Assembly (NCBI GenBank): GCA_032629725.1 | Contig: JAFEVB010000005.1 | Span: forward strand, 496,001-560,000 | Reading direction: 5' to 3' | DNA length: 64,000 nt | Source of the DNA: Gremmenia infestans | Taxonomy: Eukaryota; Ascomycota; Leotiomycetes; Helotiales; Hamatocanthoscyphaceae | Part shown: positions 20,957 to 31,128 of the stretch, piece after piece | Layout: each line of letters starts with the position of its first letter | Position numbering within the stretch: position 1 is the first letter of the stretch | Translations under genes and position numbers: made by a program | The notes under the pieces: model-generated | Seen by the model: only the letters and a program-made list of their open reading frames with translations | Database searches by the model: none | What the model was told of the DNA's origin: nothing

Positions 20957-21799
20957 TCAAACAGCATTCCCATCCTCCTGCACCTCGAGCATGAATCCTG
21001 GACTCCAATACTCCCACTCATCACATTGCTTATCGACCCAAAGCATACTTTCGGACATAAGATCATCAATAGCCGTCTTGGCTCTTGCACGCGGCCATCT
21101 CAGATTTAACATGAGCATGGAAACGGTCACATACCCCAGTAACTGGGCAGCCTCGAGTACGGCGCTCTGGTCGGTGTTTAGTTCCTTTGGAATGGAACGA
21201 ATGTACACTTTATGGCCAACCGTGAGGGTGGAATAAGAAGACCCCAGCGGTTTCAGAGTGTTCACTGCGCGGAGGATGTCGTCTCTGCGAGACATTAGTA
21301 TCAATACAAAAGCCTGACACTAGACTTCTTACTCGGTAATTTCAGAAGATCCTTCCATCCTCGTGACCGTGATCCTATCTCTAACTTCCTTGACTCCAAT
21401 AAGTCCTCCATTCTCCTCTCTCGTAGCACCACAGACTTCCACGACTCTTACAGCTAGCTCAAAATAGAAGTCGTTGACACTTCCTCCAAGCATTTGAGCC
21501 CAGAAACTCCCACCTCCATCTTTGCCTCCGGCCCCGCTGCTACTTGCTAGAGGGTCTACGCCGATAGCTGCACACATGCGTGCAAACTCTGCTCGGAAGC
21601 TTGGATTGGATCGAATATCTTTTGCATGCGTTTGGGCGAACTGCTGTAGGAGTGAACGAAAGACGGATAGTTGTGTAGCTACGGAGGTAGAGTGGGAGCT
21701 ACGGAGGTTGTTTCCATGGGATGCATATTGGGCAGACGTTATTCGAGACCTATCGAAGGCCGCAAGACCAACTCCTTTTCGAGACATAAATGCAACCAT
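20957..21799 (-). CDS. SNF8: SNF8/VPS22, ESCRT-II subunit (EAP30 family)
   Basis: Exons are 21799-21333 and 21284-20957, giving 264 residues. The N-terminus MSRKGVGLAAFDR, the helical LSVFRSLLQQFAQTHAKDI segment, the FRAEFARMCAAIGVDPLAS block and the second winged-helix part (GYVTVSMLMLNLRWPRARAKTAIDDL) match Vps22/EAP30. With Vps25 and Vps36 it forms ESCRT-II on endosomes and sorts ubiquitinated cargo into multivesicular bodies. Two ATGs lie four codons apart; the second (21787, MSRKG) fits the family N-terminus best. The gene is divergent from RPS16, with ~200 bp between start codons. Confidence 0.92.
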
Positions 21800-21868
21800 T
21801 CAAACGTTGATAAGCCGACGTGCTTCAAAACAAGCAAGATGCTGAAGAGGCTCTAAAGCGTACATATC

Positions 21869-21876
21869 ACGTGCAA
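21869..21876. promoter_or_regulatory. TCACGTGC E-box in the SNF8/RPS16 shared promoter
   Basis: A CACGTG core lies 70 bp from the SNF8 start and 125 bp from the RPS16 start. Cbf1-class sites are common in ribosomal-protein promoters of many ascomycetes. The role here is inferred from position. Confidence 0.4.
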
Positions 21877-21999
21877 AAGCTTGGACTCGCTAGTCTGATC
21901 TTGGAATAGTTGTGGCAGCTCAAAATAAGCGATCACACACACATCGGATTTTTAGGACCGCGACAGACTTCAAGAAAATTATCCAACAAACCACCCAAG

Positions 22000-22622
22000 A
22001 TGGCCTCTCCACAAAGTGTCCAATGTTTTGGCAAAAAGAAGACTGGTGAGTCCTCCCCGATTCTCTGCGATCAAAAATGAAGTTCTGACGATCTCTCCAA
22101 CAGCTACGGCGGTCGCCCACTGCAAGGTACGAACGAATCAACGATTGAACTCGAACTCGATCGAACAGAACATGATATACTGACAAGCGGGATCAAGGCC
22201 GGAAAGGGACTCGTCAAGGTCAACGGAAAGCCTCTTAACCTCGTCCAACCCGAGATCTTGCGATTCAAGGTCTACGAACCCCTCCTGGTTCTTGGCCTCG
22301 ACAAGTTCGCCAACGTCGACATCCGCGTCCGAGTTACCGGTGGTGGACACACTTCCCAGGTCTACGCCATCCGTCAAGCCATCTCCAAGTCAATCGTTGC
22401 CTACTACCAGAAGTTCGTTGATGAGCACTCCAAGAACGAGCTCAAGCACCTCCTTGTCACCTACGACCGAACACTGCTTGTTGCCGATAACAGACGTTGT
22501 GAGCCGAAGAAGTTTGGAGGTATGTTTTACAATTGCTGGAATGGAAAATTATGGGGCTGTGATGCTGATATTTTTTTTTAGGTCCCGGTGCCAGAGCCAG
22601 ATACCAAAAGTCGTACCGTTAA
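22000..22622 (+). CDS. RPS16: RPS16, 40S ribosomal protein uS9
   Basis: Exons are 22000-22045, 22104-22126, 22198-22519 and 22582-22622, giving 143 residues, the usual length. Conserved blocks are QCFGKKKTATAVAHCK, AGKGLVKVNGKPL, VTGGGHTSQVYAIRQAIS, the LLVTYDRTLLVADNRRCEPK block and the C-terminal ARARYQKSYR, whose tail reaches the P-site tRNA. The second exon is only 23 nt, and intron 2 uses an AAG acceptor. Intron density at the 5' end is typical of fungal ribosomal-protein genes. Confidence 0.96.
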
Positions 22623-23417
22623 AGTTGGGTGTTGGTTTGGGGAGTGGTTTCTGGTGCATTTGCAATGGATGGGATTTGCTATTGGCTGGTTGTAGGGATT
22701 TAAGCAGACAAATGCAAAGTTCTTCCAGCACAAGCACATGGCGTTGAGCTTTCTAGATGGATAAGCCCCAGTCAATCCAGGTATCGAATGTGAGAGAAAT
22801 GAAGAAAGTGCCCAAAAATCCCCCGACCCACTTGGAACAGTATGGAGATACTTGAGTGTGCCGTTTATCCCTGCTTGGCAGACTTTGGCCTCTTCAAGTA
22901 ATTTTTGCGCCCGTCAGGATACAAGAGATATGCCCGAGCATCCATGTGCCCAATTTTCAAGCGACGATTAATGCACTTTTTATAAGACACCGGTTACTCC
23001 ATCATCTTCCAGATCAATTTTGAACCATTGAAATAACCTATCTTGTTTCTACTTTCTACTAGGAGCCCAAGCCCACGCCCGACCTATACTTGAACCATTA
23101 TGCCTAAACTACTTACTAGTTAAAGGTTCCTCTTTTTTTTTCAAAGATTCTTGATAGTTTCCATGAGAAACTAAACTCACTTGAGCAAGAGGTACTAGAT
23201 TGGTTGAGGATGTAGGGCTACAATGTCAAATAAGTAGACTAAACCGCATCGTCAACGATTACCAACTCTAGATTCCCAGAGGTCTTCCGCCAGAATCTTC
23301 GCCTCGCATCTGTATCCTAGCTAAAGCAATACAGTGAAATATCTCATTTCTACGAAAATTCCATCTCTGACTGTCCCAGTGATCGCAAACCAAACGCCAT
23401 ACATACCCCTTCTCCTG
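22623..23417. other. intergenic between convergent RPS16 and TYR1
   Basis: 3' flanks of two convergent genes. No additional coding or RNA feature is seen. Confidence 0.5.
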
Positions 23418-25219
23418 CTACTTCCTAGTATTCTCTAGAATCGTCTTCATCATCTCATTCCCCACCTTCGTCGCATCCGCAAACCTAGGCTCGAAAAACT
23501 TCTGCGTACTAACAAACCGATCCTTCCAACTCTCGAAATCCCCGAAAGTAACACAATCACTCCAGCCCCTCGCCGCAAACGTAAACTCCAGATCATCACT
23601 GCGGAACGTATCGTCCTCCATCGCAATCCGAATCACATCCTCTAGCAACGCGGGTTTCCTAAACAAATACTCGGTAACACCGATCCAGAGGCGGAAGAGC
23701 GGCGTGGAGCAGATCATGTGGTCGTAGGGCACAATGCCGAGCTGAGACCAGCAGTCGACCATTGCGAGCAAGGAGAGATGGTTGTTCGGGAGGGGAGTCT
23801 CGGGTTTCTTGCCGAGAGAGAACCGGTCTAGTACTTCGTCTTGGAGGAGCAGTTCGCCGTCCCATGAGCGGGTCCCGAATACAGCAGCGCCAGCCTTCCT
23901 AATGCGCTGCGCGAACTCCTCTCTATGACCCCCTAGCATCAGTTTGTACAGCTCCGTCACGCTCTGTGCGTACTGCCGGATCTGCTCTTTGGCGTAGGGG
24001 TTTAGGATGGCGAGGCCGGCGTAGACGTGCCATTTCTGCGAGTAGATGCGTAGCGTTAGGTTGATCTTGACATTTTCGATGCCGCCAACGTAACGGGCGA
24101 TTTCCCAGGGGAACTGGGCGTTTGCGTGCCAGGCTTTGCCCATGGAGAGGAAAGCGGCGTGGGTCACGGCTTGGGTGTCTGCTGTGATGCGGTCGTGTTG
24201 GGCGGCGGAGAGGTGGACATGTTTGGAGTTTAGGCAGGAGAGGACGTGCTCTACTTTGTTGAAGCTTTCTTGGGAGGCGCGGTGCTTGATGATTACCTGG
24301 AGGAAGAGATAAGTAAGTGAGTATGGGGTGCTTGGAAGGATAGAGGGGCTCACGAGGGGTTGACCTTGGGGATCAACGTGTGGGCCATGGAGGGAGTGAC
24401 AGCAGACAATGTCTACATCTTCTGGGAGATACTTCTCGAAAGCTTCAATCTCTGGAGCTTTGCAAGAAGTCTGGCCACCGACAATAGCATTCTGCTTGGT
24501 AGCTAATCCAAAATTAGTCACGTAACAACCAGCACGGAGACAGCATCACGGCATACATGGACCATATTCTGCAACGACTTTGCCAATCGATGCTGCTTCA
24601 ACGTTGTATATAATATAATCGCTTGCGCGGGAGACGAGATGTCCATTGGGAAAGATCTTGATTTGCTTCTATGGACGTCTCAGCACTCAGGTGCAGGATT
24701 GTGCTATTTACAAAGGTGTTTTACTCTATCTGCAAACTCTTCACGCAGACCCTCGTATTTCTCTTCTCTATCGCAGGCGTTCACCCTAGACTCGAGCTAT
24801 CAGCTGCTGTAAGTAATATGTCGTGGATAAACCTGAGAATATTTCCGTTAGCTTGTGTTGCCCAATATTGTTGAGGAAAGCTATTAAAAGGTGGGTATTG
24901 ATTTCAGACAAAGTAAAATAAGGTAGCTGAGATTTTTCATCATGGAAAGCCAACCGCGAAACCGTATACCAGAAAGGTAGTCAGGCCAGCTGAAGGCGAT
25001 ACTCGAGCCAAATGCACTCAAGTCATCATTCAAAGGAGGAGAGAAAAGTAGAAGGTGGGGTGTGCTTACCATTGAATGTTCTGGCTCAACGACAACAGGA
25101 GTTCTTTACCTCCATCCAGCAGCGCTGAGCCTCTTCGCATACATCTTCCCCATGTCGCCCATGCCAATGATCCCAATGACAAAACCCTCCGTGCTTGTAG
25201 CTAGATCTTGAGAAGCCAT
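23418..25219 (-). CDS. TYR1: TYR1, prephenate dehydrogenase (tyrosine biosynthesis)
   Basis: Exons are 25219-25110, 24785-24725, 24668-24557, 24502-24354 and 24296-23418, giving 436 residues. The N-terminal Rossmann motif GIIGMGDMG has Gly19, Gly21 and Gly24. It is followed by GGQTSCKAPEIEAFEKYLP, DIVCCHSLHGP, ITADTQAVTHAAFLSMG, KWHVYAGLAILNP and YDHMICSTPLFR, all conserved with yeast Tyr1. The enzyme oxidatively decarboxylates prephenate to 4-hydroxyphenylpyruvate with NADP+ in the cytosol. The first intron is long (~324 nt). The 57-nt intron at 24353-24297 lacks stops and keeps frame. The gene is divergent from RPS14 with ~360 bp between start codons. Confidence 0.94.
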
Positions 25220-25580
25220 GGTGGCTTTCGTGGATTAATGCTTCAGGTTACGGACAGAAAAACGACAGACTCTTCCTCAGCAAGCTGCTTATAAAGTACA
25301 AGGAACTTCATAAAGGATACAGTACCGGAAGGCAGAGTGTGGGAAGATTCTGTTCCTGGGTGGTTTGTTGAGGAGGAAGCTTGAACTTTTTTTTTCAACT
25401 TTAAAGAATGAAGTTCTCTGCCGACGCTAAAGCAGCCCCACCTGACAGATCATGTGACTGTATCTGCGCTAGCTCCCGCACACACAACTTTTTGGATTAT
25501 CGCGAATTTCTGACATTTTGAGACAACCTCAACTCCAAGGAACCTTTTCGTATTTGATTCCCAGCAACCAATTCGACAAC

Positions 25581-26293
25581 ATGCCTCCAAAGAAGACCAC
25601 CCGCCCCGCCCAGGAGAATATCTCCCTCGGCCCTCAAGTCAGAGATGGTCAGTAAACAATTCTCTTGCGCCCCAAAGAATCCACCCCTCCATAGACTTCA
25701 ATATTCAAGAACAAACACTAACTTGCAACCAGGTGAACTTGTATTCGGAGTCGCAAGAATCTTTGCTTCATTCAACGATACCTTTGTCCACGTCACCGAT
25801 CTTTCGTATGTACACCCCTAAGAATTACAAATTGGAGGAGGAATCCCTACAAAAATGAATATACATATATACAAAGTGGAATGGTTCATAGGCTGACTTT
25901 CTGGGTGATTCCAGTGGCCGCGAAACCATCACTCGTGTCACCGGCGGCATGAAGGTCAAGGCAGACCGTGACGAGTCCTCTCCCTACGCTGCCATGTTGG
26001 CTGCCCAAGATGTCGCGATCCGCTGCAAGGAATTGGGCATCAACGCTCTGCATATCAAGATCCGTGCCACTGGAGGTAAATGCCCCTCTTCCCACCCCTC
26101 CTTTTCTCCAAAAGCACAACCAATGCTAATTACCATTCCAGGTAACGGAACCAAGACCCCAGGCCCAGGAGCTCAATCCGCTCTCCGTGCCCTCGCCCGT
26201 TCCGGAATGAAGATTGGCAGAATCGAGGATGTGACCCCAACCCCATCCGACTCCACCCGCCGCAAGGGAGGTCGCCGTGGTCGTCGTCTTTAG
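25581..26293 (+). CDS. RPS14: RPS14, 40S ribosomal protein uS11
   Basis: Exons are 25581-25647, 25733-25805, 25915-26075 and 26142-26293, giving 150 residues, the family length. Diagnostic blocks are FGVARIFASFNDTFVHVTDLSGRET, KVKADRDESSPYAAMLAAQDV, HIKIRATGGNGTKTPGPGAQ and the basic C-terminus RRKGGRRGRRL. It is part of the small-subunit platform near the decoding region. All introns sit in the 5' two-thirds and keep phase. Confidence 0.96.
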
Positions 26294-27005
26294 ATTGGTG
26301 CTGGACTGGATGGAATGGCTTCGCTGCTTGGGTTTTCACTGTGGGGTCAAATACGACGCGGAGGACGGCATTAATCGCCTGGTCTCCAACTTTACTCACA
26401 TGATGTCTTGCTTTTAAGGCAGCCAGAACGAAAATTAAAGGACTTGGCAAGCAACTGCAACTCATAGGTTTTTGTGATGTGATACCAGTTTTCAATGCTA
26501 TAAGGTATCTTCTATACCAAACAAAAGCTCCTTGCAAGTTGCTGGAATTTTGTCCACATCCAAGGATGAGCCTCTATTCAGTGAGGCAGCCGCACCATAT
26601 TATTACTCATTGTCCATGGGGTTTCGTTTTCTGGTAAAAACTGCACCATTCATGACCGTCTACTTCATGCCCCCAAAACGCCTATGAATATGTGTTAGCC
26701 CCCTACGCCAAAATCATGCGCACGTATTCCAGCCAGCCAACGCCAATCCTCCATTTGGATCCTGTATAAAGCTTCCTCGCTTGTGAATGCGACAAAACCA
26801 GTGAAACAGCGCCCGAGTCGAAAAGGACAGATGTCGATAACTGTGCCGTATTTCGAGAACGATGTATTATATGTATATGCCGGGAGTAGGTTCTATGGAC
26901 GAACTACCGCTCGCGAGCCGCTCGAGACTGTTTGCGAGCACGCTTGATCATATTGTTGATCATACCTAGGGCGATGCGCGGAGTATTAGACTAGACAACC
27001 CAGGA
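26294..27005. other. intergenic between convergent RPS14 and AAR2
   Basis: No coding features. Presumed 3' untranslated sequence of both genes. Confidence 0.5.
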
Positions 27006-28906
27006 TCAAAAACGGATGAGACCTCTTTCGCGTCCGTTTTCGTCCAGGTCGACTACAGCCGGTGCCCACTCACCACGCTCATCCTCTTCTTGGAAATCTT
27101 CAATCTCTGCATCGACGAACTCGCCATCCTCAAGCCTAGGAGAGCGTGTCAGTGTTTTCTGTTCGAGAACATCTAGGAAATACATCAAGTGCATTCTCCA
27201 TTTCAGAAGTACGACTTGGGGCGTCGTAGGGCAGAGGAGTGTGATGAAAGAACCAGATATACTCACTGAATCTGTCCGCTCCGAACATAGTTGCCTCTGA
27301 GATCCCAGTCCCACTTCCAAAGCCACTCTTCGAATTCCTCAAATGCTTTCGCAAGCGCACTCTGCTCGCTATTTAAGTCTTTTCCTTGGGCGAGAAGCTG
27401 CTCATTGAGGCGTGACTTGAAGACAATGAGGGCCACTCTAAGGTCGTGGGCGAGGTTGCTGTCATGGTCAAGGATGCTGCCATCTAAATACTCGTGGTCG
27501 TATCGGAATTGGTTGTGCACAGCCTGTATAAACTTTGTAAAGAAGACTGGCATCTCCAGAGACAAGTAGTAAGCGTGAAAGACGATCTTGACAACATGTG
27601 CCCACTGTTCCATGCAAGCTATGTTTCCTAGCAACATGCCGGTCAAGTAGCAAAACTGTACCTCTCCAATGATCTCATCCGAGTCCTGGTAGGTACATTG
27701 ATCATTAATGACATCTTCAACGTAAGATGTCGAGTCCAAGGCCTGCTGCGTACGCTGACGGCCCCTAGATTCATCCGAGAACGTTTTGGTATCCTTCGGA
27801 AAGACAAAGTTCAGGATCTCGTCCTTGTAATTATCAATAGTGATATCGGCATCACGACTGGATTTGGAACTGTGGCCTTCGTGGTTATAATCGTGGAGAG
27901 AAGAAACTTGCCAATGGTTCCATTTTTGGCCAGTAACCTTGCTAAGCAGCGCTCCCTTGATGCAAGATGTCATCTGAAGCCAGATGTTGGGGTCTTTTGT
28001 GGTAGTAGTAGGGCTAGTAGAAACAATCGAATTGCCTTGGGTCAGAGGTGCGCTGGCGGTGGCATTATAGGGCTGCATCTTGTGAAGAAGTTCGGGTAGC
28101 TCTGATTTCTGGATTCTCACTTCGGCATTGGAGACTTCTTCCTGAAGAACCTCGTTCTGGGAATCCCATCTTCTGACATGAATTTCTCCGTATTCGTCTG
28201 ATGCTCGCTTACTTGAAATGAACCAGAAGCCATTGCGCAGCGAAGTGAGACTAGATCCTCCCCAAATCAGATGTACTCCTGCTGGAATATCTTTGATGCC
28301 CTCAAACTGATCACGAGCTCTGACGGTGAGGAGCCGAGTATCATAACCCAGAATGGAGCCTGCCGGGATACCTCTGCAAATGAAAACATCACCTGATTTG
28401 AGGCACTCGTGCTGTGGAGATGTTGAGCGAGTCGGCGACGATGGTGAATGAACGCGAAGGGTGCCTAATGGGAAACTGCCAACAGCTTGGACGCTATTGA
28501 CGGACCTAGCCGAGGATGATTTAGATAAATTACATCTAGTTGTGGCTTCGTTCAGACTAGAGTTGGATTCTGCACGGCCGCGGCTTTCATGAAGAGGTTC
28601 AAGACGGCTGGAGAGGGCTGAGGGGCGACTGGAGGAATCAACACTTCCATTTGATTTGGCCGATTTGAACGATAATGTCCTGCCCAGAGCCTCTGCTTGG
28701 TCTTTGGCGGTAGACGGACTTCGCTGGATATTTATTGAGTTGGTGATGAAAGTGGAATTTGCGTATGATGGTGGGGGCAGAGAAGGCGCAACGAGGGGAG
28801 TCGCGTTGAAACCAGCATCAGAGAGCAAGGGAGACTCATCGCCATTATTTGGGAGAGGTCTTGGAGGAGTCGTCTCTAAGGAGGATGCTTTGCCGTTGTT
28901 TTCCAT
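27006..28906 (-). CDS. AAR2: AAR2 family U5 snRNP assembly factor
   Basis: Exons are 28906-27267 and 27135-27006, giving 589 residues. Residues ~172-260 contain the AAR2 N-terminal domain (SGDVFICRGIPAGSILGYD, FEGIKDIPAGVHLIWGGSS, GFWFISS). The C-terminal helical domain includes IGEVQFCYLTGMLLGNIACMEQW and KAFEEFEEWLWKWDWDLRGNYVR. In yeast Aar2 holds Prp8 in the cytoplasmic U5 precursor and is replaced by Brr2 in the nucleus. The first ~170 residues are Ser/Pro-rich and disordered, an extension absent from yeast Aar2, and the C-terminal exon is acidic. Splicing CA|G at the single intron restores frame. Confidence 0.9.
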
Positions 28907-29762
28907 CGCGAGTAATAATTGAAATGTTGAGATTATTGCAATGGTGAAGAATTTGGGTGAGGAATTATTTTCCTCGTTGGTGCTTGCTTCCTGGTTGGTG
29001 TGCTACTGGCGTACTAGAATATCTGAAGACATGGTTACGCTATTTAAGGCCGCTTTGTTGTTGCTGATTCACTTGGGTGCTTGTTTCTCCGGATAAAATA
29101 CGGGACTTTGTGATTAGGCGTATGGCTTAGTGAAAGAAATGTCAATGTCAGTTCTTGCTCAGATATTCAAGAAGCTGTGAAAAAGAAAAAGATTTGCGTC
29201 TTTTGCAGACTTCGTCATAGGCAGTGATTTACACATGACATATATGTCTATTCTCCAAGAATGCACTGCATCTGATACTCAATGGATGGAATGTAAGTCT
29301 TTAACTGAAATAAAATAAGCGGTCCTCTATCAAAGAAAAAAGTACATGGGTTAAAGATATGAATTATAACCAACATTGTGAGGCGCTTAGTCATCATTTG
29401 TATGTGCATAGTAACGAACTCGCAAGCGTGCCATCCAAGAGCAATATCTGATATTCGCTACTGATTAAGCACGATGAGTTGGGCAGAGGACAAAAAGAAG
29501 GAGTAGGCTGTGAATATTGAAATCCTATCGATGAATGATTTGAAGGTTTGGGAAGGCTGTCTGTCAGCCTCGCAGGAATTTAGAGCCCGCTACTTGACAA
29601 TACCCCGCGATTGGCTGCTGATCCTAGGTCGTCCTAGGTTCCGTCCACCTCACGCGAACAACATCCTTCCTACTCGGTGGGGGAAACTATACGAAGTATC
29701 ATTCCCGGTATCGTCATTCAGTAACTACAATATCTTGAGCGTATCTCATTGAATTTGTTGCA
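28907..29762. other. divergent promoter region
   Basis: Shared upstream region of AAR2 and the small helical protein gene. No extra gene is seen. Confidence 0.45.
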
Positions 29763-30293
29763 ATGGACCGGTTGGGGATTGTGCAGAATACCGTAGCAGG
29801 AACTTCTGGGGCTATGGATGGGCAGCCTGGACCCAAAACGGAAGAGGATGTTTGGGACGAGGAGCGACTTGAAAAGGCCATGGCTAGGTTGAAGGAGATG
29901 CATATCCAGGTTTGTCTCTATTTTAAACACTTGTCATGCTGTGCCATCTAAATACTAACGACAATCATGCACCAGCTGAGAAATCTGCGAACCACCCTTC
30001 CCAGACTCCTCGAACCGCTAACCAAGAAGCAACCATTGCGTAATGCCTTCCCCTCCCCTTTGACTCTGTGGACTCACATCTGACTGGTTCTTATAGCTGA
30101 AACTCTGTTCTCCGAGTTTGCTAAATCCTCCACCACGGCGAACCAAGAAGTCCAGCAATTCCAAAAGCTGATGAAGGAAGAGGAAACAAGGGTTGTTCTA
30201 GAGCAAGCCCGGAAGAGTCGTGCAGAGAATCCAAATGATATAAAGCCATGGAGAGCAAGGGAATACCCGGATTGGCTTACACGAGATACATAA
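29763..30293 (+). CDS. small conserved-looking helical protein (135 aa), function unknown
   Basis: Exons are 29763-29909, 29976-30039 and 30097-30293; phase is exact and introns have TACTAAC-like branch sites. The product is mostly helical with heptad-like stretches (EERLEKAMARLKEMHIQLRN; EVQQFQKLMKEEETRVVLEQ) and ends in a Trp/Pro motif (PWRAREYPDWLTRDT). Size and layout resemble small subunits of nuclear complexes such as Mediator or kinetochore proteins, but I cannot assign it to a family. It is divergent from AAR2. Confidence 0.7.
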
Positions 30294-31128
30294 AGGGAGG
30301 GGTTTCATATACAGGGCTGTGGAATATACGGGGTATCGGCGCAAAGGATCACAATACTATGATATGGTATACACAAGGCGTTATCTCGGGGCTTTATTGG
30401 TGCTGGTATTACTTACTCATACTCATACTTTGACTGGCGTTTTGGGTGGAAATTTATTGCAAGATCGGAGTCATAAAATAGGTATTGCTGGATTTGGGTT
30501 AGATACCCGGCAGGCCTTGGTGGTGTTAAATGATGATATAAATGGAACCGAGTCAGAGGTGGTTGATTGCTAGAATTATACGCAGACTCGTCCAAATGAC
30601 TATATTCATACAATTTGAGTGCGCGTTTAGTGGGTTATGACGGATTGTGTAAGAGACAGCTCAACCCAGGATAGCCACCAGTTCTAGCCTAGACTATGCG
30701 CACATTTCTTTACTTGCTCACCGAGGACAGCAAGAGGAAGTTTATCAAATCATTTCAAAGTCAAACTCTCAGCACTTTGTGTTCTTTTACCCTGGTCTAA
30801 GTAGCGCGTGGAGAGACTCGTCCTATACAATCTTTAATGTTCCCAGCCGTGTAGCACATTTTATGGCGCCCACAATGAGTAACCGTTTTGCATGCACCAC
30901 GATAATAACTCATTAATTTATAGCCGTGCAAAATATCACCATTAATGTAAAATACAAACTTAATATTTCGAATCTGGTGGATTTTCTTGTTGGAATTGAG
31001 GGGAGGCGAGGGAAACTCGCTAAACAAGCCCCGCCTTCAACATCAAAAATACAGTGGGACTTGCAAAAATTCACCCACCAACGCGTCTCAAAGCCTCCCC
31101 TTCGCAGCATCCCAAACCAGCCACCACG
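30294..31128. other. intergenic, upstream of NIP1
   Basis: No gene supported. The last part is presumably the NIP1 promoter and leader. Confidence 0.45.
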
